From contig NC_084763.1 in NCBI RefSeq assembly GCF_028858725.1, positions 49,794,152 through 49,858,151 of the forward strand: a stretch of DNA of 64,000 nt, read 5' to 3'. The notes under the pieces were generated by a model, which had not been told where the DNA came from, did no database searches, and worked only from the letters and a program-made list of their open reading frames with translations. Of this stretch, positions 13,618 through 24,200 are shown one piece after another (the stretch's first letter is position 1; each line of letters starts with the position of its first letter). The stretch is from Colius striatus (taxonomy: Eukaryota > Chordata > Aves > Coliiformes > Coliidae). The position numbers and the translations under genes are program-made.

Positions 13618-14674
13618 CTGTAACAGAGCACATGAGAAAACACATTTATGTTAGCTATGAAGTTACAGGACTGATCCCAAATTTATTTCTATATTTTAGA
13701 TCTCTTTCCAAAGTGCTTTTTAAAGTTAATTAATTTTTGTTGCTTTTTTTTAAAATCAGCATTAGCCTAATTTTAATTACCTACCTTAAAGCAACAAGTT
13801 CTGTAATTAGACCTCAAACCATTTTCTCCTGCTATTATAACGAACATAAAGAGAAAAAATCTATTTTCTCAATCTTTTCACTGATGGAATAGATACTTTC
13901 AGCAGTAAATGGGCCACAGTAGTTCAGTGGTACTTTTGGGAGAAGCACAAGCCTCTACTTGGTATTAAGAATATAAACAGAAAGTTACAATGAATCAATG
14001 TAAACTTTGAATATGTCCTCCATACTGTAGTCAAGACCACTCAAATTTTACCACTATCTGGAGCTTCTGCAACATTTTTTTTCAGTACTAGCAACCCTGT
14101 AGCGGATTAAAAAATCCCTAGAACGCAGGGAGGCCAAAACATGTAAGTATTCACCAAAAATTACATATTCTGCTTTAATTTGACCTGTCTGATTCAGTAG
14201 TGTGAGCTTCTGAGTGCAAAGTGTTTACATTTACATGAACTGTCACTGACAGCTGCCTTGGACTGTCAGATTACACTGCACAGTGATACAAACACATAGA
14301 AATGTAATAGAGCAGTTCAATTCTATGCCCTAAGGAAATCAGTATCACACTATATGGCATTCCTCAGATTCAAACCTCAAGAACTGTTTTGTTTTTTTCA
14401 GGAAAAAACAGTCCCCAGCAGAGGAGTACTGTATCCACATTACAGAAATTGAGGTTATCGTCACCAGCTTAAGGATTTGATAGTTTCTGAACATATCTAG
14501 CAGCTGGCAACTGCAAAATTTAAGCCGTACTGGCAACCCCAGTTATTCAGGGTCTAAATCCATGCCCTGCTCAGGTTACAGTCCACAACTGCAGTTTTGG
14601 GGAGAAAAAAGGACTTGGGGAGGGGGGTGGGGGAAGAACAAGATGTCTTTTGTTTTTAAAAGGAAAACACTCAC
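13618..14674 (-). other. WAC: WAC intron 2 (distal part)
   Basis: Non-coding sequence between the exon 3 acceptor and the putative alternative exon ending at 14675. It is AT-rich to about 14.57 kb and then turns G-rich at the island edge. The tract at 14597-14634 has GGGG, GGGG, GGGGGG and GGGGG runs on the plus strand and could fold as a G-quadruplex. No other element was recognised. Confidence 0.7.
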
Positions 14675-14940
14675 CTCCCCCGGATCTCCACTCCATTGCA
14701 AGTGACCCCTGCTCGTGCTCCCGCCCCTCGTACCGTACCCTCCCCGACTCCTAGGCCCAAGCCCTGCACGGGTCGCACTAGGCCTCTCCTCTTTGCCTCG
14801 GCCCCGCGGGCCTCTGAAGAGCGCCAGAGCCCCGTTCCTCGGCGCGCGGCAGCCGCCGCCGCTCCCCACTCCCCTCCCCAGGTGCCCCCGGGCTCGGAAC
14901 GGCGCCGGGGGACGGGACCGAGGCGTCTGTTGCACCGCGG
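14675..14940 (-). other. WAC: Possible alternative WAC 5' exon
   Basis: On the minus strand the sequence GGGGGAG|GTGAGTG at 14675/14674 is a near-perfect splice donor, 362 bp downstream of the exon 2 donor and still inside the CpG island. Used as the end of an extended exon 2 it would shift the reading frame into exon 3 (exon of 399 bp). It fits better as the end of an alternative first exon spliced to exon 3, where translation would begin at the internal Met of MRDAT. A shorter human isoform starting at the equivalent Met is known to me. The 5' limit given is arbitrary. Confidence 0.4.
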
Positions 14941-15036
14941 CCTGCGGCGGCGGCCGAAGCCTCCGCTGGAGTAGCTCCCCCCCCCTTCTCCTCCCCTGCT
15001 CCTCCTCCCGGGCCTAGCGGCCGGCGCCTGAGGTAC

Positions 15037-15073
15037 CTGGTAGGGCTGCGAGTCCCCCCTGCGGTCGTGACAG
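15037..15073 (-). CDS. WAC: WAC coding exon 2
   Basis: This 37-bp exon is too short to stand out as an ORF. On the minus strand the acceptor CTCTTTAG is followed by sequence that, joined to the GG left by exon 1, encodes GCHDRRGDSQPYQ. This is identical to the human WAC segment as I know it. It ends at CAG|GTACCT. Together with exon 1 it makes exactly 26 codons, so exon 3 begins in phase 0 with ALKYSS. Confidence 0.95.
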
Positions 15074-15208
15074 CTAAAGAGAAAGCGAGAGAAAGAGAGA
15101 TGTTAGCGAACAACCGTTACCGGCCGCCGGGGAAGGGGGCCCAAACATGGCGGAGGGGAAGGGGAGACCCCGCGGGGCCAGGGGCCAGAGAAGGAGGAAG
15201 AGATTTAC

Positions 15209-15249
15209 CCATCACTGAGTCTCTGCTGTTTCCTCGCATACATTACCAT
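15209..15249 (-). CDS. WAC: WAC coding exon 1 (start codon)
   Basis: The coding part of exon 1 is 41 bp. The minus-strand ATG at 15249-15247 starts MVMYARKQQRLSDG, the invariant WAC N-terminus. The donor is GATGG|GTAAAT, and the split Gly codon is completed by exon 2. The frame stays open upstream as far as about 15498, but the family start at MVMY and the lack of known extension argue for this Met. A second in-frame ATG lies two codons downstream. The 5' UTR continues upward into the CpG island, probably to about 15.5-15.6 kb. Confidence 0.95.
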
Positions 15250-15620
15250 CAATGCCCGGCCTGTGTGTGTGAATGTGAGGGGAGCAGGAAGGGACGGCCG
15301 CGGCCGGGCCACGGGCGCCGAGGGGGGAGGAGGGGGAGGCAGCGCTCCGCCTCGCCGCCGACCGGGGGCAGGGAGGGGGGAAGGGAGGGAGGGGGCGGCT
15401 CGGGCAGCTCGGCTGGGCGCAGCGCTCACGGGCCCATCTCCTCCGCGCACAGCGAGAGGGGAGACGCCAGCAACTCGGCCCCGCGCGCGCTGAGCCACTC
15501 CGGGAGCACCGCCGCCGCCGCCGCCACCGCGCTCCTGCTGCAGCTGCTGCCGCCGCGGCCGCCTCCTCCCCCCGCTGCGCCCGCCGCCGCCGCCGCTCCT
15601 CCAACTACATCCGGGAAACT
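15250..15620 (-). other. WAC: Probable WAC 5' UTR and core promoter
   Basis: GC-rich sequence immediately upstream of the WAC ATG, containing two CCG runs (GGC in the transcript sense). On the minus strand an ETS-like CCGGATGT near 15613-15606 would sit close to a TATA-less start site. The exact transcription start cannot be read from sequence. Confidence 0.55.
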
Positions 15621-15636
15621 CGGGCGACGCCGCGCT

Positions 15637-15947
15637 CGGTTAACGTCGGCTCTTTTCGGCTCTTTCCGACACGCTCCGTCCCCTCTGTCCCCTTTGCTCT
15701 CGGGCGACTCTGCTTTCGGAAAACATCGGCTGCCTTCGCCGAGCCCAACGCCCTTCAGTCTCTGCCTTCGGCAAACATCGGCTCGTTCCGTAACTCTCCT
15801 CCCTCCCTTCTCCTCCCACCGACCGGCCCGCCTCGGCCTTCCCTCCCGAACGCTACCTAGCTTCGGAAAACATCGGTTATTTCCGTAAGGATGTTTTCGC
15901 TCTCCCGTCGGGGCGGCGCCGCGTTCGGAATCGCTCGGGTGTTTCCG
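15637..15947. promoter_or_regulatory. Five-copy CGGAA-N12-TTCCG dyad array
   Basis: Five related 22-bp units lie at 15637-15658, 15717-15738, 15769-15790, 15864-15885 and 15926-15947. The last two have perfect inverted arms CGGAA and TTCCG separated by exactly 12 bp. The third has CGGCA/TTCCG, and the first and second have one degenerate arm (CGGTT/TTTCG and CGGAA/CTTCG), all with the same 12-bp spacing. The first four spacers share AAC(A/G)TCGG. The arms contain GGAA/TTCC, the ETS core. The array lies between WAC exon 1 and the presumed SSNA1-like leader, so it could serve both genes. Which factor binds is not known to me. Confidence 0.7.
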
Positions 15948-16264
15948 TGACCCCGCAGCCGTCGGCTGCAAGGCGCTGCCGGTTGAGCAGCCGTTGGCCG
16001 GGCGCGCCCGGCTGATTGGCCGAGGGGAGTCCTCGCTGCCAGCTTCTTCGCTTTCCCGCGCCAGGCAGGGCCGAGGAGGAGTCGGTACGCGGCGGAACGC
16101 CGGCTTTCTCGGTGGGAGCCGCCGGAGCGGAAAGGCCAGGCAGGTGGGGGCAATTGGGGGAATGGTGGGGGGAGCGGCGCCCAGCCGCGAGATGGGAAAG
16201 GGAAGGTCTCCTCTTACCTCCCCCCTCCTCCCCTTCCGCCCAGGCACTTGATGTATAGGCAGGA

Positions 16265-16519
16265 GCCATTTTGTGCGCCGCTCGTCTTCTGCGAGGAAGC
16301 GTTCGGCGGCGAAGAGGTTGTTAAAATGTCCCTGGGGAGGCGGCGGCCGCGCGGGTCTGGCCTTGTCGCTCGGGGCCTTGTGATCTCGGGACTCTGCTGC
16401 CGGCCCCTGAGGGAACGCGGCCAGGCTGCCGCGGGCCTGGCCGTCTGGGCAGCGAGGGGCTGGCGGCAGAAGGGCCCGGGCGCGGAGAAACCGCCACCGG
16501 CGTGAGGGGTGGGCCGTAG
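16265..16519 (+). other. Putative 5' non-coding exon of SSNA1-like gene
   Basis: The plus strand has a YY1-like GCCATTTTG at 16265-16273, common near TATA-less starts, and a good donor GTAG|GTGAAG at 16519/16520. Splicing from here to the acceptor at 17096/17097 would remove a 577-bp intron and place a leader before the SSNA1-like ORF. An ATG at 16326 opens a 59-codon frame (MSLGRRRPRGS...) ending at 16505, which would be an upstream ORF. Start and end are inferred from motifs only. Confidence 0.4.
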
Positions 16520-17145
16520 GTGAAGGGCCGCCTCGGCCTCATCGCCCCAGCTCATCCGCGTCTCGGCACACGCGTGGAACTGTCATCCCGGCGCCCGTCC
16601 CCAAGCAACGAAGCTCGATGGCTTTTCTTCAGGTGGCCTCAGGCGCTCTGAGCGAAGCCGATGCCGGTCTCTCGGTTTGGGAGGGACATGCCCTTCATCA
16701 GAGGGCGAGGGGTTGCCGCAGCTGCTGATGTTGATTGCCGGACCTTCTGCTGTCAACGGGTCAGTTGGTTATTTCTGACCAAACCCTCGAAGTCAGAGGG
16801 ACCAAGTATCATCTATTCCGAGTGGTATTATGAAAAACAGTAGAAGCATTTTTATAGCAGAGTTGAGCAGTTCCTTGAGGGTATAATAGGAGAGACCTGT
16901 TTTCAGTAGCGATATGAAGTTTTGTCCTTCCCCCTTGCTGAAAGGGGAAGAGATGTGGTACAACTCGTGAGCTAGCACCTTAACCTTAAAAGAGCATCTT
17001 TCTACATGTCTCTGTGCTAGCACAGCATTATTCCTGGTAGCTCTCTTACAGATTTTTTTTTTTAAGTCTTTGTTTGTTTGGTTTTGGTTTCTTTAGAGTG
17101 AAGAAGGTGGTTGCTGAGAGGGGGCTTCGAGGAGGGGAGTGGAGG

Positions 17146-17490
17146 ATGACTCAGCATGGAGCTGTTCTTCAGGGTTACAATAATGAACTAGTGGAATTCA
17201 TGGAAGACTTACGTATGCAAAAAGAAGAGCTGAACAAAGAAATCCAGCAAGCAGAAGAGGAAAAAAATAAACTCCAGCATGAAATCCAAGTCCTGAGCGA
17301 AAAACTGGAGTATGTATGTGAAAACCTGGCCCAAAAAGTAGCTTCACGGAATGAGCTTGATAAAAGTCTTGCTGAAATTGAAGCTGCTTACATGAAGATT
17401 TTGGATAGTTCTAGAAGTTTACTTAACGTCGTGAAGAAGCAAGTGGGGAGCTTGAAGTATACACCAGAACTGAAAACCAATGTAACATGA
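17146..17490 (+). CDS. SSNA1 (NA14)-like coiled-coil protein, intronless
   Basis: The product is 114 residues; human SSNA1 is 119. It begins MTQHGAVLQGYNNELVEFM, matching the human start MTQQGAALQNYNNELV. Residues 59-71 (ENLAQKVASRNEL) and 79-95 (EAAYMKILDSSRSLLNV) are the other conserved family blocks. Nearly all of residues 12-100 is charged heptad coiled coil with no membrane segment. SSNA1 proteins assemble into fibres at centrosomes and basal bodies, nucleate or branch microtubules and bind spastin. The start at 17146 is chosen by family alignment (A at -3). A splice acceptor (TTTCTTTAG) at 17096 lies just upstream. The whole coding sequence is in one exon, while SSNA1 in mammals has several, so this is probably a retrocopy or retrogene that kept its frame. 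The C-terminus (KYTPELKTNVT) differs from the human one. Confidence 0.88.
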   Translation: MTQHGAVLQGYNNELVEFMEDLRMQKEELNKEIQQAEEEKNKLQHEIQVLSEKLEYVCENLAQKVASRNELDKSLAEIEAAYMKILDSSRSLLNVVKKQVGSLKYTPELKTNVT

Positions 17491-17682
17491 AACAGTCAAA
17501 TGTTTAGACTCCACAGTGCTAAAATTCTGCTAGGTGAGAAATGTGGTTAGCCACAGAGCCATACAACAACAGTGTAAGCAGACAGGGATTTTCTTCCAAC
17601 ATTTCTGTATGTTTTACTATTATTTTTAAATGCACTAGAAAATAGATTAAATAAAGTTGAGGTATTTTTGGCACTAAAAAAA
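17491..17682 (+). terminator. 3' UTR and poly(A) signal of SSNA1-like gene
   Basis: A canonical AATAAA at 17649-17654 lies 159 bp after the stop codon. An A-run of seven begins 22 bp later at 17676-17682. That is the normal cleavage distance, so the A-run could be the remnant of a reverse-transcribed poly(A) tail. Confidence 0.7.
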
Positions 17683-18084
17683 CCTCTTAATTATTTAAAC
17701 ACTACAAAACTGTACTGCCGATAAGTAGTTGAAGCTGATGTGAGGCTGCTAATTTTGACATGGAGATGCTGCTAGGAAGACAGGAGGGAAAAAACACGTT
17801 TTGTGGGCGTCTCTAGCTGCCAGTGGATTCCTGTTTGAACACTAGTGGATGCGACTAGATCAGATACTACTTCTTTTCACTAGACAAATGTTTATCTTTC
17901 TCTAGGAGTTTGGAGTTCTGTCTGTGCACAAAGACAGCCTGTGATTGCAATCATCTCTTGCATATCAAATAATGAGGGATAAAGTGAGAAAACATGACTA
18001 GCGCAGGCATGGAGGTTCAAACTGTAACTATATGTGGTTCATGCATCTTGCAAAGCTATACTCAGAAGCCTTGGTTAGGAAGGA

Positions 18085-18236
18085 GGAGTGGAATCTCCTT
18101 CCTTGGAGGTCTTCAAGACCCCCCTGGACATGTTCCTAAGCGACCTGATCTAGGTGAACTTGCTTCTGCAGGTGGATTGAACTAGATGATCTCTAAAGGT
18201 CTCTTCCAACCCCTACCATTCTGTGATTCTAAGGAG
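18085..18236 (+). mobile_element. CR1 LINE 3' fragment
   Basis: A 150-bp terminal CR1 piece: GGAGGTCTTCAAGACC, CTGGACATGTTCCTAAG, GATCTAGGTGAAC, then CTAGATGATCTCTAAAGGTC and a terminal CCATTCTGTGATTCTAA. It closely resembles the end of the copy at 1352-1760, so it is from the same or a related subfamily. Confidence 0.9.
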
Positions 18237-21200
18237 GCATGTTATAGTGAAAGATTCGGTGCAAGGGCATGCCTCCTGCATGCAGGGCACAGAGCTAAAG
18301 GCAGCTGCACCACATATACTTGGAGCAACTAATCCAGTTAGAATACATTTCATAGTGTCTAGAAGTCCTGAAAAAACTATATAGGTTCAATAAAAAATAC
18401 TATGAGTTAAATACAAGATAATCTTAGCTAAAAGCCACTTTTATAAACTAATATAAACCTAATTTTTAGCACTCTTTGTATAGAAATATTAAATAATTGT
18501 AATAAAACTATAAAGGGCGTGAACAACCTGAAATGGTGGGAAACAACTACAAAAGAAAGATGAAAATGAGAGTAGAAGTAACTTGTAGCTGTTGGATTCT
18601 CTTACAGGTGAGGATAAAACAGAACCTAGTTTAGAGATCAGGGAGGAGGTAACAGCATGGCAGAAAGCTCAGTTTAATCCTGCCTTCTGTTTCTAGTAGT
18701 TACTAAACCTCTCTGTGTTTTTTATGTGTACATATGCATGCATTTTGTGCTCATTCATATGTTACAGCAGTAACTTACTAAACTCTATCTTGTAGTTAGG
18801 TCTTCATTCCATACCAACTTAAAAAAGAAGTACAATTGGAATCTCTGTACCTGGTAACTGTGTGTCTGTCAGATCCAAGTATAAAGGGTATGTAGATCTG
18901 AATAGTTTTGGTAGTAGTCCTTCACTGATAACAGGAAACAAATGTTATGTTCTTGTGGTTGCCATACTACATCAGGGATTAGTGTGATTAGGTTATCACA
19001 AATTTACTTATATAGCATTTCTACTGGCTTCCCTCAAGTAATGCTGAAGTGATGAAATTTTATAATCTCAGGGGTATTGCTATTCTTGTACAACTATTCA
19101 AGACAGGCTTGTTTATACCAAAGTGAAATATACGGATGTTGCTAGTTTTTAGTAGAAAAAAAAAAGATATTTATTTGACTGACTTTTTCTTGGCATTCTC
19201 TCTTGATCTGGTAGTAATAACTACATCAAAATAAGAAGACTCAGGAAAAATGTATTAGCTAAAGAGAAGGAACTTTTTAGGCTTGTGTATGTAAATTGCT
19301 GTTTCTTACTATCTGGAGGCAAACTTGTAATCGCCAATGTGAAAAAAAATGTGTAATAGAGAAGTCATTTATAGATAACAGTACAGTTAATTTCTTCTGT
19401 TATCAGTCTTAAGCAATAACAGGTTTGTTTGCCTTAGAATAATCATATTATAAATAATCCATCTTCTTACTTAGGCTGTTAAAATTGGAGAAGTTTTGGA
19501 AGTTTAAAGACGAGAAACCTTGTAAGGCTTTATAGAAGGCTTCACGACCATTATTACATCTAACTGTAGCTATTACAGTGTCAAAACTGAGATACTGGAG
19601 ATAGTTTTGCAACATAAAAATATCAATTAAAGGAAAAATATAACTGTTAGCTAGTATTTACATATACTGAGGCCTCTCAGCCTTCAAAGAAAAGGGTGAA
19701 GAGTTGTTAGACTTGAAATCGGCAATTTCAGTCTGTAAAGTTTGTTTCAGTTCATGTTCACAAATGGAGAGCAGTAATACCATACTTCTAGTTGTAGAAT
19801 AACTCCCAAGTGTGGCAGTCATTGTGAAGTAAGTACATCTGCACCAGCTCTTACTGTTATCTTCTGTATTGACCCAATTAACTTACTTTGTCCTTTTATT
19901 GAAATGGTAAAACCTTTTTCACTGCTTTTTTCCGGTAGTATAAATCTTGACATTTATAAGCAACTTTTCTTAAGCAGCTTCAGTTTGTTGAAAAGACTTT
20001 CAAGGTAAATTAATGCACACTGTTGCTAGAACAGAAATGATAATTTGCAGATTACAGCAGCTTTGTAGGGCAAGCCTGCAATGGAAGGTTTGCTTGAAGT
20101 AAGGCAGGTCATAAACTTCAGGCATCAGGCTTGTTCCCGACATTCATTTTGTGTTGATTTTATATGACTCTCTGGGTTAGAGCCACTCATTGAGTGCTTA
20201 GAATCTTGGAGTGTTATTGACAAACGTTCAGGTTACCAAACACTAGTGCCTAATCTCAAGTGCTCTGTTGGCTGTCTTGTAGCTTATTTGGTATGTGAGG
20301 AGACACAGTTTCTGAAACTCCTACCTGTGTTTGAGTCAAAACTTCAGTAGAATGTATCTAGAGCACTGGTCTAGTTTCCTGAATTTAATGTAGTGGTACC
20401 ACCAAGAGGTTTCAAATAACAGCACATAACTGGGGATGATTGTTCTCAGCTTTTATAGCAATACTTCTCAGCTGTGTACCTAGTATGTATAATGTTCAAC
20501 AGGTTTTTCAAAACATTTGAGTGTTCACTGCTGCCAAGTCAACTGAGTTTATTATATATGATGGAGTTTGGTGGTTAGTAAAGAAACTGCTTTTGATGGT
20601 ACATAGAGGTGCTTTTCTATGTGGAGGTTGATTACAAACCAGTGGGTGAAATCCCCTATAGAAGTTGTCACTTACAATCCCAGACTCTCTCTGTGGAGTC
20701 GCTTACCCTTCAGATACCTCCACACACAGTTTCTATTGGTCACCTTACAGGAATGGAGGTGTGGGCCCTAATTTTTGGTGTGAAAGTATAGATGTGGAGT
20801 CCTGATACAGGAAGACTGGAGGATGAGAGGGTGTGATTGACAGAGCTGGTCTTCTCTTAACTTCTGTCTGCTTTAAGTGTGTTTTTACTGAGCTACTATC
20901 TACAGTTTGAGAAGTCATCTGACATTCACCTAAAGTCTGGACTTTCCCCCCCCACCCCTTAAGTACACTGACAAGTAAGCTACAGAGGCAAACTATATTT
21001 TACTTCCTCTTTTTTACTTTTACTTCTTTCTGGGCACACAGGCTGGCATGCTTAGCTCTAGGCACAGTGGCTGGTTCCAGCTGGAGGCTGTGAAATCTGA
21101 GCCTCTTCTTTGCTGGGTAAGCATACTGCCAGGCTCACCCAGGATGCATTAATGTTGCTTCCTACTCTGGTAGCTCTTCAAACAGTAATTGGTGAACTAC

Positions 21201-24200
21201 TTGGATGTTTTGGAGAACCCTAAGTCCTGCCAGTGTGTTAGATGTGCTCTGTGTGTATGTCAGATTGATGTTGGAGAATTTAGGCAGAGGGATGGCAATC
21301 TTTTGTCTACTGTGGATGCAAGAGATTTGTTTCATCTGACTAGGAAGTCTTCAGTCTAGGACTAGTGTTCAAAGACTTGAATAATTGTCCATTCGAACAA
21401 CTAAGTGAGCTATAATCTAAACCCAGATGACTGGGGCTTAGATTTCAATTCCATCTAGCTTTTGTGGTAAAAGTGTATCTCACTCTGAATGGATTAAGTG
21501 GATTAAGCTAAACTGGAATAAGGCACTCTTAATTTTGGACCAGAAGCATCCAGAAGATTGTTCTCAAAAGAATCACATGTCTACAGTTGATTCATCATGT
21601 AGATAACTCCCATGCAGAAGACATGTGTCAATTAATCCTTTAATGATTTTGCTTGTTGGGAGAAATTTAAGTTAGAAGATGCAGCTTGTGGCATTTGCTG
21701 AAATTGTCCTACACCTTAAGTAGATTTGGACTCTTGGGTTTTATGTAAGAAGTAGGTAAAACAGGTCAGGATTATTTTTTCTTCCTTTACATTAGTGAGT
21801 GAAGAAGTGTCAACAGATGCTTTTAAATGGATTTGTTTATATGTGTGTGGTGTTTGGGTTTTTAATGGATGAATAGACAAGTTTTCCTAAAATCAGAATG
21901 CTTATTTAGCTTTGTTTTTAATGCATGTGTGGTTTTAAATATAGGTATAAATATCTTATTTCTTCCTTTATTAGGGGATGGACAGATGAGCTTGTGGTTT
22001 AATTTGTGCCCTAATTGCTTTGTCAGTGTCAGTTACTGGGGGAGGGGGGCAGTGTTGGGCACTGTGGCTGCTTCTCCAGTGATTGTTATTTAGACTAGCA
22101 ATGATTTTTGTTGTTCTTTGCCCTGTACTGCTTTACAAATCTGTCTTTATTTTCAGTAGCCTTTGATCGTTGTTTTTCTCAATTGGTTTTCAGATGAAGC
22201 TTTGGTCAATATCTAACTGTAAAAACTACTTGTGTGCAGGTGAGACAGCTTGCTTGCATGTTAGCTACTAGTAAAACATGATGGAGAGGTTCAGGCTGTA
22301 TAAGGGAGCTATATATTGTTTGGTCATTTATAGCTTTATCTTACGGGATTTATTTATAAAGTGGTTCAGTCTTGTAGTATTTTACAAAAATGTTTTAAAA
22401 AGTGGGGCTAATAAAACATTTTCATTTTGTAGTGATTTCAGAAGTAGTTTCCCAGGATCTTATGGAGTGAAACAGTCTTCTTTTTTTTTTGATCTGCCTG
22501 CAAGATGAATCTTGAAATGATGCAGTAACCACTAGAGTAGATTAGTAAATTTTAGTACAAACTTGGATATCTTGTTTAGCAGTGGCATTGAAAATAATGA
22601 CATTAAGTCTTTGCATTTTGATTGTAGCAAGCCTATTGCTTGTAATATCATTCAAAACTGGTAATGTTTCTAAGTATTATTAATTTGAGCATCATAAATG
22701 TGAATATATAACCCTTAGATTAGGATTCATCTGTACGGGAGGAAGATGGGCATCTGAATACAGAGATGATGTTTGAGAAAAACCACGAGTCTCCCTCTGG
22801 AGGTGGCATTGATCATGTTTCCACTGACTGTGGTGGAGCTTCAGTTTTGCTTACACTTTAATTCCAGACACTTGTATTTTATAGAATATATATATTTGGC
22901 CCTGAAAGTTTTATAAGTGTTGAGTGTTCTCCTTTATTATCTCTTTCTAGAGGCAGATGCAGAGCTTCCTGCAGTGGCAAGCCTAAAACAAGAGGACAGA
23001 AGTGTTAGGTAGAGACTATAAAACAAAGTAAGAGTCTGGACACTTTTTAACATTTAATTTTAAACTTTTTTTCAAAGTGTGAGAGTGAAAAGGCTGGTAA
23101 TGGAGCATTTTAAAGTTACATGTCCATAGGTCTTGGTTTTTTCTTTTTTGAGCATAGGTTTTCAAACTTCTGTGAGAACTCTTGTAATGAGCTTCAGGCT
23201 TTCCATTGATAATGTAGTATATGGTAACACATAAAAAAAGTCAGTTCCATCGTAGTTCGTGACAGATCTTTAACTTTTCTTCACTTCATATAGTTGATTT
23301 ATTTGTATATAGTAACAAATAGCAAATTTATTTCCTCTATGCTTTCAAATCTTCCTAGCTGCATTCAGAGTACTCTTTGTAGTAGTCTCTTTTTGTTGTT
23401 TTATGGTTACTAACAAATTGATAGAACTTAGAGACCCATTCTGATAAATCATATCTCTCAGTTCCAGAGACGAGTTCTATTTTATATTCTGCAAACTTAA
23501 ATGTTTTTGAGTTGAAAATCAGCAACACACTTAGATTCCTGTGATGCATTTTTTAAAATATAGTTAGTATTCAGGGCCAAATCATATTCTATCAGGTGTT
23601 TGAAAACGACAACAAAATTAGCAGTAATTCTTCATATGCTTATGCAGTTGTTCAGTAACAGAAATCCTGCTGGAGATTTGTGCTGCTTACTGTCCAATCG
23701 TAAGTGGGATTGCTTGCTGTAATTGACAAACTCAAGGCACATTTCATTAAATAGTGGTCCTTCCTCAAGAATTCTTGTCCTGAAGGGAATGGGTACTTCA
23801 TCCTGGGGCTGGGGGGAGGTGGGGAAAAAAGGAGCTGCCTTTTTAATAGAGACAACCCACCTGAGGAACAAGAGGAGAGTCTTTGTTATCCTGGCTCATG
23901 GTAAACAGTTGTGAGATGATGCAATATTCATAGTTTGCTGTTGCAAGGTCTGCTAAAGCAAGCTGAAAAACAGAATATCCAGTCCATGCTGTCAATCACA
24001 AGAAGTGTGATACCTGATAGAAAGTACATAATCTTTAACTCCAGGAGCCCTGGTAAAGATGGAAGCAGTGTAGCTGCTGTAATACTGTGCTTAGTGAGGG
24101 TTAATTTGCCCTGACAAAAAGCAATCGACCATGTGGACACACTTAAAAATCTTGTGCACTCAGGAGTGACTGGACTTACTAGAAAAGTGTAACCTGTTTC

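Larger units (their letters stand above)
14690..16560. promoter_or_regulatory. CpG island shared by WAC and SSNA1-like gene
   Basis: About 1.9 kb of very CpG-dense DNA between AT-rich flanks. It contains WAC exons 1 and 2 on the minus strand and the presumed leader of the SSNA1-like gene on the plus strand, so it reads as a bidirectional promoter. Visible sites include an inverted CCAAT box (ATTGG, 16015-16019), an ETS-like CCGGATGT on the minus strand near 15606-15613, ACATGGCGG (YY1-like, 15145-15153) and GCCATTTTG (YY1-like, 16265-16273). Short CCG runs occur near 15509-15526 and 15583-15598. No TATA box is evident. Open reading frames of up to 273 codons here are by-products of GC content. 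Confidence 0.88.

Noticed and set aside
15067-16247. 273-codon ORFs on both strands in the WAC island
   Set aside because: They overlap WAC exons 1 and 2 or the dyad array and are compositional; the WAC frame is supported by homology instead.
17074-17145. Upstream extension of the SSNA1-like ORF (MFGFGFFRVKK...)
   Set aside because: Its first codons are the T-rich polypyrimidine tract of the splice acceptor ending at 17096, and the family begins MTQ at 17146.
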